From NCBI GenBank assembly GCA_000585055.1, contig JEMX01000028.1, positions 64,015 through 128,014 of the forward strand: a DNA stretch of 64,000 nt, read 5' to 3'. Source of the stretch: Candidatus Accumulibacter appositus. Its GTDB lineage: Bacteria; Pseudomonadota; Gammaproteobacteria; Burkholderiales; Rhodocyclaceae. Made by a program: the position numbers and the translations under genes. Under the pieces are notes generated by a model. That model was not told where the DNA came from. It made no database searches and saw only the letters and a program-made list of their open reading frames with translations. Positions 53,701 through 61,939 of the stretch are shown in pieces. Positions within the stretch are counted from its first letter, which is position 1. Each line of letters opens with the position of its first letter.

Positions 53701-54159
53701 ATGATGGAGCGTTTCGTAGTCGGGAAAGAGGAAAAGCGTCGGCGTTGGCTCAACGCTGGCTGGGGCCTGCTGTTCAGCGCTGCGATGGTCATCGCGGTCA
53801 GCGTCGGGCACGAACAGGATCCCGAACGCTACAGCAGCCTCCTGTGGTGGTCGGTGGTCTGGCTTCTGGGCGCGGCGAACCTTGGCAATCTATTGTTTCT
53901 GCTTCGTTATCTGCGCGTGATCGACGATCACTGCATCGAATTGGTGCCGGGCAAGTTGCGCTTCCTGAGCGCCGGGAAATGGACCGAACTGGAGTTGGAG
54001 CAGGTTTCCGCGCTGCGCCTGTTCCGACGCCGGGGAAGACTGCGGCACATCCAGTTGCTGCTCAAGAACCGTCGCGGGATCCGCCTCGAGGGTTATCAGG
54101 ATATGGATCGTCTGGCCCAGTGCTTGCAGGACGCGCTGCCGGGCAAGCTGATGTCCTGA
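53701..54159 (+). CDS. small two-helix membrane protein, PH-like C-terminal part
   Basis: This protein has 152 residues from the ATG at 53701, which follows GGCAGGACG. Two hydrophobic helices (WGLLFSAAMVIAVSVG and LLWWSVVWLLGAANLGNLLFLLRYL) are followed by a beta-rich domain (CIELVPGKLRFLSAGKWTELELEQVSALRLFRRRGRLRHIQLLLKNRRGIRLEGYQDMDRLAQCL), which reads like a bacterial PH/YcxB-type domain. No family was assigned with confidence. It is separated from the ParA operon by a terminator and from the phosphate genes by a 471-base spacer. Confidence 0.7.
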   Translation: MMERFVVGKEEKRRRWLNAGWGLLFSAAMVIAVSVGHEQDPERYSSLLWWSVVWLLGAANLGNLLFLLRYLRVIDDHCIELVPGKLRFLSAGKWTELELEQVSALRLFRRRGRLRHIQLLLKNRRGIRLEGYQDMDRLAQCLQDALPGKLMS

Positions 54160-54630
54160 ACCGTTGGTGGTTCGTGGAAGTCGCGTAAGCGACTTTCACG
54201 GTAGTCGGCGCGAGAATCACCCACGAACAGGCTCTTGTCGCCCCTGGCCGCTGCCAAATGGTGGGTTCTTCGCACGTTTCGTGCATGCCGCCATCTGGCG
54301 TCCGCCGAGCATGGCCCTGCCGGACCCTCGACAACGGTCTCCATGTCCCTCCGGCTGGTCGTTCGGGCGCCAGTACTGAGCGCTCGGTGCTTGTCTATAG
54401 CGAAATCGCCCAACTCTGCGTTTGATCAAAAAAAGTTGTAATTTCGGGTACTTGAGTCCGAAAAAGGCGCTTGACACGGTCCCTTGTTGCGGCATTTAGG
54501 ACTACAATTTGCCGAGGGTTCAGAGGCGCGGAGAGGCGCTTCACGGGGGGTGGTTGACTGTCTTCGTGTGCGCCGAAAACCGAGCTTTGCAGAATTTTCG
54601 TTTTTTTTTACCAACCACACCGGAGGACAA
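54160..54630. other. 471-base spacer upstream of the DUF47-pit genes
   Basis: No gene was recognised. It contains a compound hairpin (54169-54228) near its left end and, close to the right end, a TTGACA-like box at 54471 and TACAAT at 54503 with poor spacing. A Pho box was looked for and not found. It must hold the promoter of the phosphate transport genes. Confidence 0.5.
54169..54228. repeat. nested inverted repeat with GTAA loop
   Basis: The inner stem AAGTCGC (54178-54184) and GCGACTT (54189-54195) closes a GTAA loop (GNRA type). An outer arm GTTCGTGG pairs with CCACGAAC at 54221. Part of it (CGCGTAAGCGA-TTTCACGG) recurs with two changes at 7482-7501, so the element may be dispersed in the genome. 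Confidence 0.6.
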
Positions 54631-55311
54631 ATGTTATCCACCAATCCGATTGCAGCCTTGTTTGGCAAGTCGCCTTTCAAGCCAATGCAGCAACATATGC
54701 GCATCGTTTGCGAATGCGTGGCTGAGATGCCAGGGCTCTTCAGTGCCGTGATCGAGCAGGATGCAGCAAAGCTCGAAGCCCACAAGGACCGCGTTTTTGT
54801 CAAGGAGGGTGAGGCCGACGCACTCAAGAACAATCTGCGTGACCATCTGCCAAAAAGCATGATGCTGGCCGTCGACCGGCGCGACCTGCTGGAACTGCTG
54901 GCGATGCAGGATGCCATCGCCGATACGGCGCAGGATATCGCCGGCCTGCTGGTCGAACGCAAGATGGAAGTTCCCGAAGGCATGGCCGAACCGCTGATGC
55001 GCTTCGTGAACCGTTGCGTAGAGACCTGCGAACAGGCGCACAAAGTCATCGAGGAACTCGATGAGCTGCTGGAAATGGGTTTTCGTGGCCGTGAAGTCGA
55101 CCAGGTCAATGCCATGGTGCTGGAACTTGGCCAGATGGAGAGCGATACCGACGTGATGGGCATGGCGCTGATCAGCGTTCTCTTTGCCCAGGAAGACAGC
55201 ATCAAGCCGGTGTCGGTGGTGTTCTGGTACCAGTTGATCCAGTGGGTCGGCAATCTGGCCGACAACGCCGAGAAAGTCGGCGACCGCCTGCGTCTGCTGA
55301 TCGCCCGCTGA
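54631..55311 (+). CDS. DUF47/TIGR00153 PhoU-like phosphate transport accessory protein
   Basis: This all-helical PhoU-like protein has 226 residues. It begins MLSTNPIAALFGKSPFKPMQQHMRIVCECV and carries the DUF47 pattern DRVFVKEGEADALKNNLRDHLPKSMMLAVDRRDLLELLAMQDAIADTAQDIAGLLV, with the end helix WVGNLADNAEKVGDRLRLLI. Members sit next to pit genes and are thought to regulate or support Pit-driven phosphate uptake. GGAGGAC lies before the ATG at 54631. The pit gene follows 109 bases later. Confidence 0.94.
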   Translation: MLSTNPIAALFGKSPFKPMQQHMRIVCECVAEMPGLFSAVIEQDAAKLEAHKDRVFVKEGEADALKNNLRDHLPKSMMLAVDRRDLLELLAMQDAIADTAQDIAGLLVERKMEVPEGMAEPLMRFVNRCVETCEQAHKVIEELDELLEMGFRGREVDQVNAMVLELGQMESDTDVMGMALISVLFAQEDSIKPVSVVFWYQLIQWVGNLADNAEKVGDRLRLLIAR

Positions 55312-55420
55312 GCCCGGAACATCGAGAACATGGGCATGGTACTCGCGCAGCCCGAGCTGCCCGATCGACCGTATTCTGTTCGCGTGTTTACTAGCAAACT
55401 CTACAGTTAAGGTTCATTAC

Positions 55421-56683
55421 ATGGAAATTATTCACCAGCATCAAACGGTATTATTAATCATGGCCTTTGGTTTCGGCCTCTACATGACCTGGGGGATCGG
55501 CGCCAACGACGTGGCCAATGCCATGGGCACCTCGGTCGGTTCAGGCGCACTGACCGTCAAGCAGGCCATCATCATCGCCGGCATCATGGAGTTTGCCGGC
55601 GCTTATCTGGCCGGCGGTGGCGTGGCCTCGACGATCTCGAAAGGGATCATCGACGGTGACGCGTTCAAGCCGGTACCGGAATTGCTGGTCTACGGCATGC
55701 TGGGCGCACTGCTGGCTGCAGGCATCTGGCTGATGGTCGCTTCCATGCGCGGCTGGCCGGTATCGACCACGCACTCGATCGTCGGTGCCGTCGTCGGTGT
55801 CGGCGTGGCGGCGATTGGCCCGGACGCCGTGCAGTGGGACAAGCTGGGCGAAATCGTCGCCAGCTGGTTCGTCTCGCCGGTGCTCGGCGGCTTCTTCGCG
55901 CTACTGCTGACCCTGAGCATCCGCAAGCTGATTCTCAACACCGAGGATCCCATCGGCCAGGCCCGCAAGTGGGGACCGTTCTATGCGTTCCTGGTTGGCT
56001 GGTTGGTGTCCCTGGTGACCATCACCAAGGGTCTCAAGCACATCAACATCCACCTCGCCCCTTCAACCGGCCAGGTCCTGGCTCTCGGCATCGGCATCCT
56101 CCTGGCCATCGTCGCCAAGCTGATGATGAACCGTATCAAGATTAATGAAACGGCTGACAAGGACTTCCATTACGCCAGTGTCGAGAAGCTGTTCATTCCC
56201 TTGATGGTGTTCACCGGTGCGGCCATGGCTTTTGCACACGGTTCGAATGACGTCGCCAACGGTATCGGCCCGATGGCCGCCGTCGTGCAGCTGATCGAGA
56301 CCGGCCAGGTCTCGTCGAAGTCGGCCGTGACGCCGTTCATGCTGTTCCTCGGCGGCATCGGTATCGTCATCGGTCTGGCGACCTATGGCTACAAGGTGAT
56401 GGCCACCATCGGCAACAAGATCACCGAACTGACCCCGACGCGCGGCTATTGCGCGACCATTGCTGCTTCCTTCGTGGTGGTGCTCGCCTCCGGCCTCGGC
56501 TTGCCGGTGTCGACCACCCATATCGCAGTGGGTGCGGTGATGGGCGTTGGCCTGGCGCGCGGAATTGGTGCGCTTGACCTGCGGGTCATCGGCGGCATCA
56601 TCCTGTCGTGGTTCATCACCGTGCCTGTCGGCGCCATCCTGGCGGCGATCGTTTTCTACATCCTGAGAGCGATCTTCTCGTAA
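55421..56683 (+). CDS. pit: low-affinity inorganic phosphate transporter Pit
   Basis: This inner-membrane metal-phosphate:H+ symporter has 420 residues with two PHO4 inverted repeats of about five helices each. The repeat signatures are GANDVANAMGTSVGSGAL near residue 28 and AHGSNDVANGIGPMAAVV near 270, each with the GxNDVAN core, and the two matching VSTTHSIVGAVVGVG and VSTTHIAVGAVMGVG helices. A long cytoplasmic loop (about residues 180-255) lies between them. With the preceding DUF47 gene it forms the usual Pit uptake pair. Pit systems exchange phosphate freely and are central to enhanced-phosphorus-removal bacteria. Confidence 0.97.
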   Translation: MEIIHQHQTVLLIMAFGFGLYMTWGIGANDVANAMGTSVGSGALTVKQAIIIAGIMEFAGAYLAGGGVASTISKGIIDGDAFKPVPELLVYGMLGALLAAGIWLMVASMRGWPVSTTHSIVGAVVGVGVAAIGPDAVQWDKLGEIVASWFVSPVLGGFFALLLTLSIRKLILNTEDPIGQARKWGPFYAFLVGWLVSLVTITKGLKHINIHLAPSTGQVLALGIGILLAIVAKLMMNRIKINETADKDFHYASVEKLFIPLMVFTGAAMAFAHGSNDVANGIGPMAAVVQLIETGQVSSKSAVTPFMLFLGGIGIVIGLATYGYKVMATIGNKITELTPTRGYCATIAASFVVVLASGLGLPVSTTHIAVGAVMGVGLARGIGALDLRVIGGIILSWFITVPVGAILAAIVFYILRAIFS

Positions 56684-56702
56684 GTCTGGAAAGCCAGCGC
56701 TG

Positions 56703-56742
56703 CAGGCGGCGCCTCCTCACGGGGGCGCCGCCTGGTTTTTTT
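56703..56742 (+). terminator. intrinsic terminator behind pit
   Basis: CAGGCGGCGCC pairs with GGCGCCGCCTG around a short C-rich loop and is followed by a run of seven T residues. It ends the DUF47-pit transcript, although the next gene begins within 30 bases and may be reached by read-through. Confidence 0.88.
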
Positions 56743-56767
56743 GAAGGATTTCATTCGACTTGCCGCC

Positions 56768-59011
56768 ATGCCGGAAATGCCTACAGAGCCCGTAGAGTCA
56801 TTGCAGCACTTCAAAGGGATCGCTTTTCCGAGCGATGTCCGTTTTCGCCAGATCCTGGTGACCGGCCCTCCCGGCTCGGGCAAGAGCACCATGATCCGCC
56901 GCCTTGGCGGTTGGTCCGAGGAAGGTTACCTGGACATCAGCCGCAAGTATTGGTGGCGTTCCGAACTGCTTTCCATCCGGCCACGCGAGATTCATCTGGG
57001 GCTACCCATGCATGGGCTGGCCGACGCGGTGTCGGTCTACGATGCCGAATTTCTCGACCGTGATCCCTTGCCGGCAGTCGATCTGGCGCGCATCGCGCTG
57101 CCGCCCCGGCAGCTCTTCTTTCTCTCCGTCGATTGGTATCGACGCTATATTTTTGACTTTCTGCTGCCGCCGCCAGAGCTGGTTTTTCAGCGCCGCAGCG
57201 AACGTGCACGGCACAGTACGCATCCGGTAGACGCTCGCCTCAGCTTGAAGATCTGCACGGCACAGATCGAAGCCTTCCGCCAGGTGGCCGAGTACCTGCA
57301 CCGCAAGGGCTTCAACGTCTACGTACGTGAGGCGCTCGAAAGCGCGCCGCAACGATTTGTCGATCCATCCGGCGTGGCTAAGAGCGCAGCGCCACGGAGG
57401 CGCCGATTCAGCTTCTCCAATCTTCTCGGCCGGCTTAAGGCGTTCTCCGCGCGACTGGGCTTCGGCGTTGGCCGTCACCTCCGCTTGCGCGCCGCCTATC
57501 GCCTGGGGGATAGCAAGGTCCGCGTGACGCTCGGCGGTTTGCCGATTGAGATCACCCTTGGTCTGGACGACAAACGTCTTCGACTCTATCCCGAGACACG
57601 CATCAACGGCTTGGGCGAGGCGATCAAGGTCGGCAGTTTCGTCGTTGTCGATCCCGCTACCCATCTTCGCCAGATTGGTGGGTTTCTGCGCTTGAGTCCC
57701 AAGAACTGGCTGGTCCTGGGTTCCGACGATCGTATCCAGCAAGCGATCTTCGACTACCCGGAAGCGGTGGACGGGCATCATCTGGCCCTGATCCATGGCC
57801 GTGACGGCTTGGTATTCCGCAACCTCTGTGATGCCGGCACGACCATCGCGCCGATCGTCGAGCAGCCGAAGGTGATTCGCCTGAAGCGCTTGCGGCGGCT
57901 GCACAAGCGTAGCAGGCTGGCGGATCAGGGCATCCCCGTCGCACCGATGCTCGACAAAGCCCGCGCGCTGCGAATGAACCGACTGCGGCGACTGCGCAAT
58001 ATCTTCGGTGGGCCGATTACGCTGTTGCCCAGAGATGAGGCTCTAAGCCTCATCGAAGAAGTCAATCGGCTGATGCAGAACGAGGTTTATCGGGCCAGGG
58101 ACGATAGAGGCCTGCCTGGCGGATTGCTGGTGCTGCCGCGCGAGTTGATCCCTATTGTGCTCGCGGACATGCATGCGCAGATTGATAATCTGCTCACCGT
58201 GCTGACTCAGAACGCCTTCCTGGAAGCGCTGGAGGATGGAACTGCCGCCCTGGTGATTCTCGGCGATGCCGTTCATTGCGAGGTGGACGGGCAGTTGCGG
58301 GCGATGGAAAGCTCGATGATGCTGATGGACCTCATCTTCCGCCTCAAGCTGCGTTTTCCGGAGCAGGTTTTCTACGTCCGCGGTAACCATGATTCCTTCT
58401 CGGAAGATCTGGCCAAGGAGGGCGTTCCGCAAGGCTTGCTCTGGGCAAGGGAGCTGAGCGAGCTGCGCGGCGCGGTCTATCAAAAGGCCATGGGTGACTT
58501 CTACAAGTTGTTGCCCTATGTGGTCATGTCCCCCGATTTTCTCGCTTGCCATGCGGCGGCGCCAAAAAGCAAGGTCAGCAAGAAGATGCTGGTGCAGCTC
58601 TACCAGCGCCCCGACCTCGTTCTCGAACTGATCAACAACCGCCTGCAAAAAGCCAATCGCCCGCAAGGTTACAGCCGCCGCGATGTCAAGCGCTTCAGAA
58701 AGAACCTGAACCTTGACCGGGAGACGCCCTTTATCGTTGGTCACACGCCAATCGACCGCGAGGACACGCTGTGGCTGAACGTAGACGGCATCGACAACCA
58801 CCACGTCTTGTTCAGTGCCAATCCCAGTCAGGTCGGCGTTTTCACCCGCGTTGGTGAGACCATGGTGCCATTGACCTACCCCGTGGACGAACTGACACCA
58901 ATTCTCAACACCATGGCCTTCAGGAAGACGGCCGATCCCGGCAAGGCCAGCGCCGCGCCTGGCGGCGTGGAGGAGGCGCTGGCGACGAAGCAAGCCGCTG
59001 TCAGACGTTAG
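56768..59011 (+). CDS. P-loop NTPase/kinase - FHA-like - metallophosphoesterase fusion protein
   Basis: This multidomain cytoplasmic protein has 747 residues. (1) The N-terminal P-loop module has GPPGSGKST at 33-41 and a lid-like basic stretch QRRSERARH near 141, resembling zeta-toxin or nucleotide/polynucleotide kinases. (2) The middle region, 240-365, is beta-rich and contains an FHA-like pattern (NWLVLGSDDRI ... VDGHHLALIHGRDGLVFRNL), with the usual SxxH phosphothreonine Ser replaced by Asp. (3) The C-terminal calcineurin-like phosphoesterase has ADMH (467-470), LGDAVHCE, GNHD (540-543), HAAAP (595) and GHTP (658-661), so its dimetal site is complete. The ATG at 56768 is chosen. The layout recalls end-healing kinase-phosphatases, but the substrate is unknown. 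It begins right behind the pit terminator. Confidence 0.82.
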   Translation: MPEMPTEPVESLQHFKGIAFPSDVRFRQILVTGPPGSGKSTMIRRLGGWSEEGYLDISRKYWWRSELLSIRPREIHLGLPMHGLADAVSVYDAEFLDRDPLPAVDLARIALPPRQLFFLSVDWYRRYIFDFLLPPPELVFQRRSERARHSTHPVDARLSLKICTAQIEAFRQVAEYLHRKGFNVYVREALESAPQRFVDPSGVAKSAAPRRRRFSFSNLLGRLKAFSARLGFGVGRHLRLRAAYRLGDSKVRVTLGGLPIEITLGLDDKRLRLYPETRINGLGEAIKVGSFVVVDPATHLRQIGGFLRLSPKNWLVLGSDDRIQQAIFDYPEAVDGHHLALIHGRDGLVFRNLCDAGTTIAPIVEQPKVIRLKRLRRLHKRSRLADQGIPVAPMLDKARALRMNRLRRLRNIFGGPITLLPRDEALSLIEEVNRLMQNEVYRARDDRGLPGGLLVLPRELIPIVLADMHAQIDNLLTVLTQNAFLEALEDGTAALVILGDAVHCEVDGQLRAMESSMMLMDLIFRLKLRFPEQVFYVRGNHDSFSEDLAKEGVPQGLLWARELSELRGAVYQKAMGDFYKLLPYVVMSPDFLACHAAAPKSKVSKKMLVQLYQRPDLVLELINNRLQKANRPQGYSRRDVKRFRKNLNLDRETPFIVGHTPIDREDTLWLNVDGIDNHHVLFSANPSQVGVFTRVGETMVPLTYPVDELTPILNTMAFRKTADPGKASAAPGGVEEALATKQAAVRR

Positions 59012-59124
59012 CGGCGCGGTGCCTAGCCCGGCCTGGCTTTCCCTCCGGCCAGCTTCGCTTTTCCCGGCAGGGCAAGTCGTCTGTCAATGTCGGATCCGGC
59101 GCCACAAACTCAGCGGAGTCAAAC

Positions 59125-59328
59125 TTGGAAACTCGCCTTACCGAACTGGAAGTGCGGCTAAACCTTACCGAAGATCTGGTCGAGGCGCTAAACCTCACCG
59201 TCTATAGACAGCAGCAGCAGATCGATCTCTTGCAGCAGCAGTTGCGCCATCTCTACCGTCAATTGCAGGACACTCCACCTGCTGCCGAGAAGCGCAGTGC
59301 CGACGAAGAAATCCCTCCACACTACTGA
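59125..59328 (+). CDS. slyX: SlyX family protein
   Basis: This coiled-coil protein has 67 residues. It begins METRLTELEVRLNLTEDLVEALNLTVYRQQQQIDLLQQQLRHLYRQL and ends in a Pro/Glu-rich tail with PPHY, the SlyX signature. It starts at TTG 59125, with GGAG eight bases upstream. SlyX is found across gamma- and betaproteobacteria; its function is unknown. It is separated from the large fusion gene by 113 bases. Confidence 0.9.
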   Translation: METRLTELEVRLNLTEDLVEALNLTVYRQQQQIDLLQQQLRHLYRQLQDTPPAAEKRSADEEIPPHY

Positions 59329-59563
59329 TTCACGGTGATTGCTCCGGCTTGCCATCATCCGTCGGAGATCCGCCGTTCCCCTTCGTTTTCGCCCCGAGAC
59401 GCTCTTGCCGGAGACCTCTACTGCCCTTTGACTTCCCGCCAATGGATGCTTGTGTTCGAAGCGGCTGGTTTCTTGTTGATTCCTGTCAACCGCTCCCCCA
59501 GGCGAGCGTTAAGCGCTGCATGGGCGGGACGCAAAAAACGAACCTTCAACAGGAGAGAACAAA

Positions 59564-59848
59564 ATGGGTAGCGTGAGCACGGAGTCTTTCGACGAATTTC
59601 TAGATTCACTGAAAGCGGCTGGGATTGAAATCAGCAACGAGCGTGAGTTGCGTGAACGTCTGGCAGAAGCACAGCGCTGGCGTTTCGCGTTCGCGACGCT
59701 GGCCGCCAATGGCCACCAGTTGGGGATTCGCTTTCAAGACGCCAGTAGCGGCGTCAACGACGCCGACATCCACCGTGCCTTCGCCCGCTTCGAGTTCCCG
59801 GCAAAGCTGGAAAACTCCTTTGCCGCCAGCCTTCGCGCCGCGCACTAG
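59564..59848 (+). CDS. conserved-looking hypothetical protein
   Basis: This soluble protein has 94 residues. It is mostly helical (FDEFLDSLKAAGIEISNERELRERLAEAQRWRFAFATLAANGHQLGIRFQ) and is preceded by a good AGGAGAG ribosome binding site and a 60-base purine-rich leader. A clean intrinsic terminator follows. No family was recognised. The good translation signals and terminator support a real gene. Confidence 0.65.
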   Translation: MGSVSTESFDEFLDSLKAAGIEISNERELRERLAEAQRWRFAFATLAANGHQLGIRFQDASSGVNDADIHRAFARFEFPAKLENSFAASLRAAH

Positions 59849-59919
59849 CTTCCGGCTGCTGGGCACGCTCAAAGCGGTCGTGGCTGTCGATTGAGCTGTG
59901 ATCGAGTTCGCTGCGCCCG

Positions 59920-59950
59920 AAAAAAACCCGCTGTTAGCGGGTTTTTTTCG
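59920..59950. terminator. bidirectional intrinsic terminator
   Basis: AAAAAACCCGCT and AGCGGGTTTTTTT form a perfect stem with A and T tracts on both sides and a TGT-type loop. It ends the hypothetical gene at 59564-59848 and could stop minus-strand transcripts too. Confidence 0.85.
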
Positions 59951-60104
59951 GGCTGGCGCCGAGCATGGGCGCACTCTTGCAGGTGCAGAGGGGGCCGCGA
60001 TGCCTGTCGCAGGTGTAGATCTGCCTTCGCAGAGCCCAAGGCGTTGGGGTTGCGCGGGCTTGTTGTAGTTGGACGACAGCCGCGGTGTGAGTCATAATGC
60101 CGGA

Positions 60105-60503
60105 ATGAACGAATCACCTCCCCAGGATCCGCGACGCCGGCTCCGTGAGCTTCTCTCCATCCCCGAGCGTGATCGCAGCGATCCGCAATGGGATGAAATC
60201 ATCGAGCTCGAAATTACTCTCGCTCCGGGAAACCGTGAGTCCGATCGAAATTCGGACCGGCTGCCAGGGCATCCGGAGAAGCGCCCGAACGCTTCCGGGC
60301 AAGGCCGTCGACCGGAGCAGCGCAAGACCGGCCCACGTTCGGTCGGGCCTCCCCGCCAGCAGGACCAGCGACAGCCTGCTGCGCGAGCCGAAGGCGTGGC
60401 AGATGGTGGGTCGCCTGACGGGCGTTCTCCCGATTCCAGGGCGACTCCCAAGCGGCATGGCCGGCGGCCCAGGCGTCCCCCCGAGGCCCCCAGCGACAGC
60501 TAG
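60105..60503 (+). CDS. hypothetical protein with basic Pro/Arg-rich tail
   Basis: This frame has 132 residues. The N-terminal 45 residues (NESPPQDPRRRLRELLSIPERDRSDPQWDEIIELEITLAPGNR) look like a short structured segment of two helices. The rest is a low-complexity Arg/Pro/Ser/Gly tail. No family was recognised. The start at 60105 is an ATG without an obvious ribosome binding site. The tail may be partly a composition effect of GC-rich DNA, so only the N-terminal part is well supported. Confidence 0.5.
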   Translation: MNESPPQDPRRRLRELLSIPERDRSDPQWDEIIELEITLAPGNRESDRNSDRLPGHPEKRPNASGQGRRPEQRKTGPRSVGPPRQQDQRQPAARAEGVADGGSPDGRSPDSRATPKRHGRRPRRPPEAPSDS

Positions 60504-60581
60504 CGGGTGCAGCTCTGACACCTGTCGCGCTCGCGTGCGGTCGGTGCTCGTCGTCGTGACTGCTGCCGGTTTGTTGCCACG

Positions 60582-61904
60582 CTAGTTGGTTGCCACCTTT
60601 GCCCGCTTCGGCGCTTCCTTGTTGTGGGCCTGCGGTTCGGGATCGCGCAGGACCAGCTTCGGCGAGGCAAACGGGGCCAGGCGTTCGAGGAAGTCGAGCA
60701 ATTCTAGCACCGGTGAGCTACGAAAGAACTTGGCCATCGGCGTTTCGATCCAGATAAGGTCCGCGTAGGCCCAGATTTCGTGAGCGCTGTCGCCGACCCC
60801 GTCGCCGTTCTGGTCGAAGCCCTGATAGTCGTCCCAGTAGTTGCCCCGCCATTCGTTGCGGTCGACCCGGCCGCTTTCGCCGACCAGCGCCTGCCAGAGA
60901 TTGTGCTCGAAGCGGTTGCGCAGGACGAGATGGCCGCCTCGCTCCCCGTAGAAGCTGACTCCCGTGAAGTTGTGGGCGATGCGATTGTCGATCACCGTGA
61001 TGCGGTTGATAGGATGGGTTGGTGAATCGGACATCAGGCCAACCGCACAGTGAATGATTTCATTGCCCTGAATCAGCGTCGTGCCGCTTTCCTTGAGGGC
61101 GATACCGGCGCCGCTGGCGTCGACGGAATGCATGATCTGATTGTTGCGGATGATGACACCGCTCGAGTTGATACTCGTAATGCCGGTCGAGTTGTTGGCC
61201 AGGCGGTTTTTCTCGATCAGGGTGCGGTGTGAAAAAAGCAGATTCAGCGCGCGGCGACTTTCCGTGATGCGGTTGCCGATGAAGCGATTGCGTAGCGAGT
61301 TGCTAACCGTGATGTCGCGAATCCGCGAGATGTCGTTGTTCTCGACTCGGTTGCGCATGCTGTACCAGAGGCGGATGCCGTCGCCGCGCTCGGCAGGGTC
61401 GCTGTGCCTGGAGCTGATGCGATTGCCGATGACGCGATTGTCATTGGCACCTTGCAGCGTCACGCCGAAGAGCACATCGTCGATGAGGTTGTTTTCGATC
61501 AGGTTGTCGCTGCCGTTTTCGATCAGCAGGCCCGAATCGAGGCTGTCGTGCGAATCGCCCGAGTTCTTCAGATGCAGCCCGCGTATGGTCACGCCCGTAG
61601 CTTTCACACTCAGCACCGTCCCTTTGCCGCCACCGTCGACAATGATCTTGCCCTCGCCGTCGATGACCATCGCCCGGCTGATCACCGCCGGGCCCGCATA
61701 GGTGCCTGCAGGCGCCTGCAAGCGGTCGCCGGTCGGCGTGAGGTCGATCCAGGTTTGCAGCAGTGGCAGCGCCGCAGTCGACTTCGCGTGCGCGGTCCGC
61801 GGTGCGGAGAGATCGGCGCCGAGCAGCGTGGCGAGAAGAAGCGTTCGCAGTGCTGCGAGCAGGAGTCTGTGTCCACGTGCGGATAGCAAGAGCAGAGGCC
61901 GCAC
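60582..61904 (-). CDS. nosD: NosD-like parallel beta-helix periplasmic protein
   Basis: This secreted protein of about 440 residues has a signal-like N-terminus (LLLAALRTLLLATLLGADLSAPRTAHA). A right-handed beta-helix of PbH1 repeats follows: GLLIENGSDNLIENNLIDDVLFGV, VIGNRISSRHSDPAERGDGIRLWYSMRNRVENNDISRI, NRFIGNRITESRRALNLLFSHRTLIEKNRLANNSTGI. A NosD-type C-terminus ends the protein (NEWRGNYWDDYQGFDQNGDGVGDSAHEI). NosD helps mature the copper centre of nitrous oxide reductase, but no nosZ, nosF or nosY lies nearby. The start is uncertain: GTG at 61904 avoids overlap with dnaQ, while an ATG at 61973 would overlap it. Confidence 0.75.
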   Translation of the reverse strand: MRPLLLLSARGHRLLLAALRTLLLATLLGADLSAPRTAHAKSTAALPLLQTWIDLTPTGDRLQAPAGTYAGPAVISRAMVIDGEGKIIVDGGGKGTVLSVKATGVTIRGLHLKNSGDSHDSLDSGLLIENGSDNLIENNLIDDVLFGVTLQGANDNRVIGNRISSRHSDPAERGDGIRLWYSMRNRVENNDISRIRDITVSNSLRNRFIGNRITESRRALNLLFSHRTLIEKNRLANNSTGITSINSSGVIIRNNQIMHSVDASGAGIALKESGTTLIQGNEIIHCAVGLMSDSPTHPINRITVIDNRIAHNFTGVSFYGERGGHLVLRNRFEHNLWQALVGESGRVDRNEWRGNYWDDYQGFDQNGDGVGDSAHEIWAYADLIWIETPMAKFFRSSPVLELLDFLERLAPFASPKLVLRDPEPQAHNKEAPKRAKVATN

Positions 61905-61939
61905 GCGGCTACTGCTGTAACTTTGCTGACCGTGCTGAA

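Noticed and set aside
54440..54520. Pho box upstream of the DUF47-pit genes
   Set aside because: No CTGTCAT-N4-CTGTCAT-like pair could be found; the TTGACA at 54471 and TACAAT at 54503 are 26 bases apart, too far for a normal promoter.
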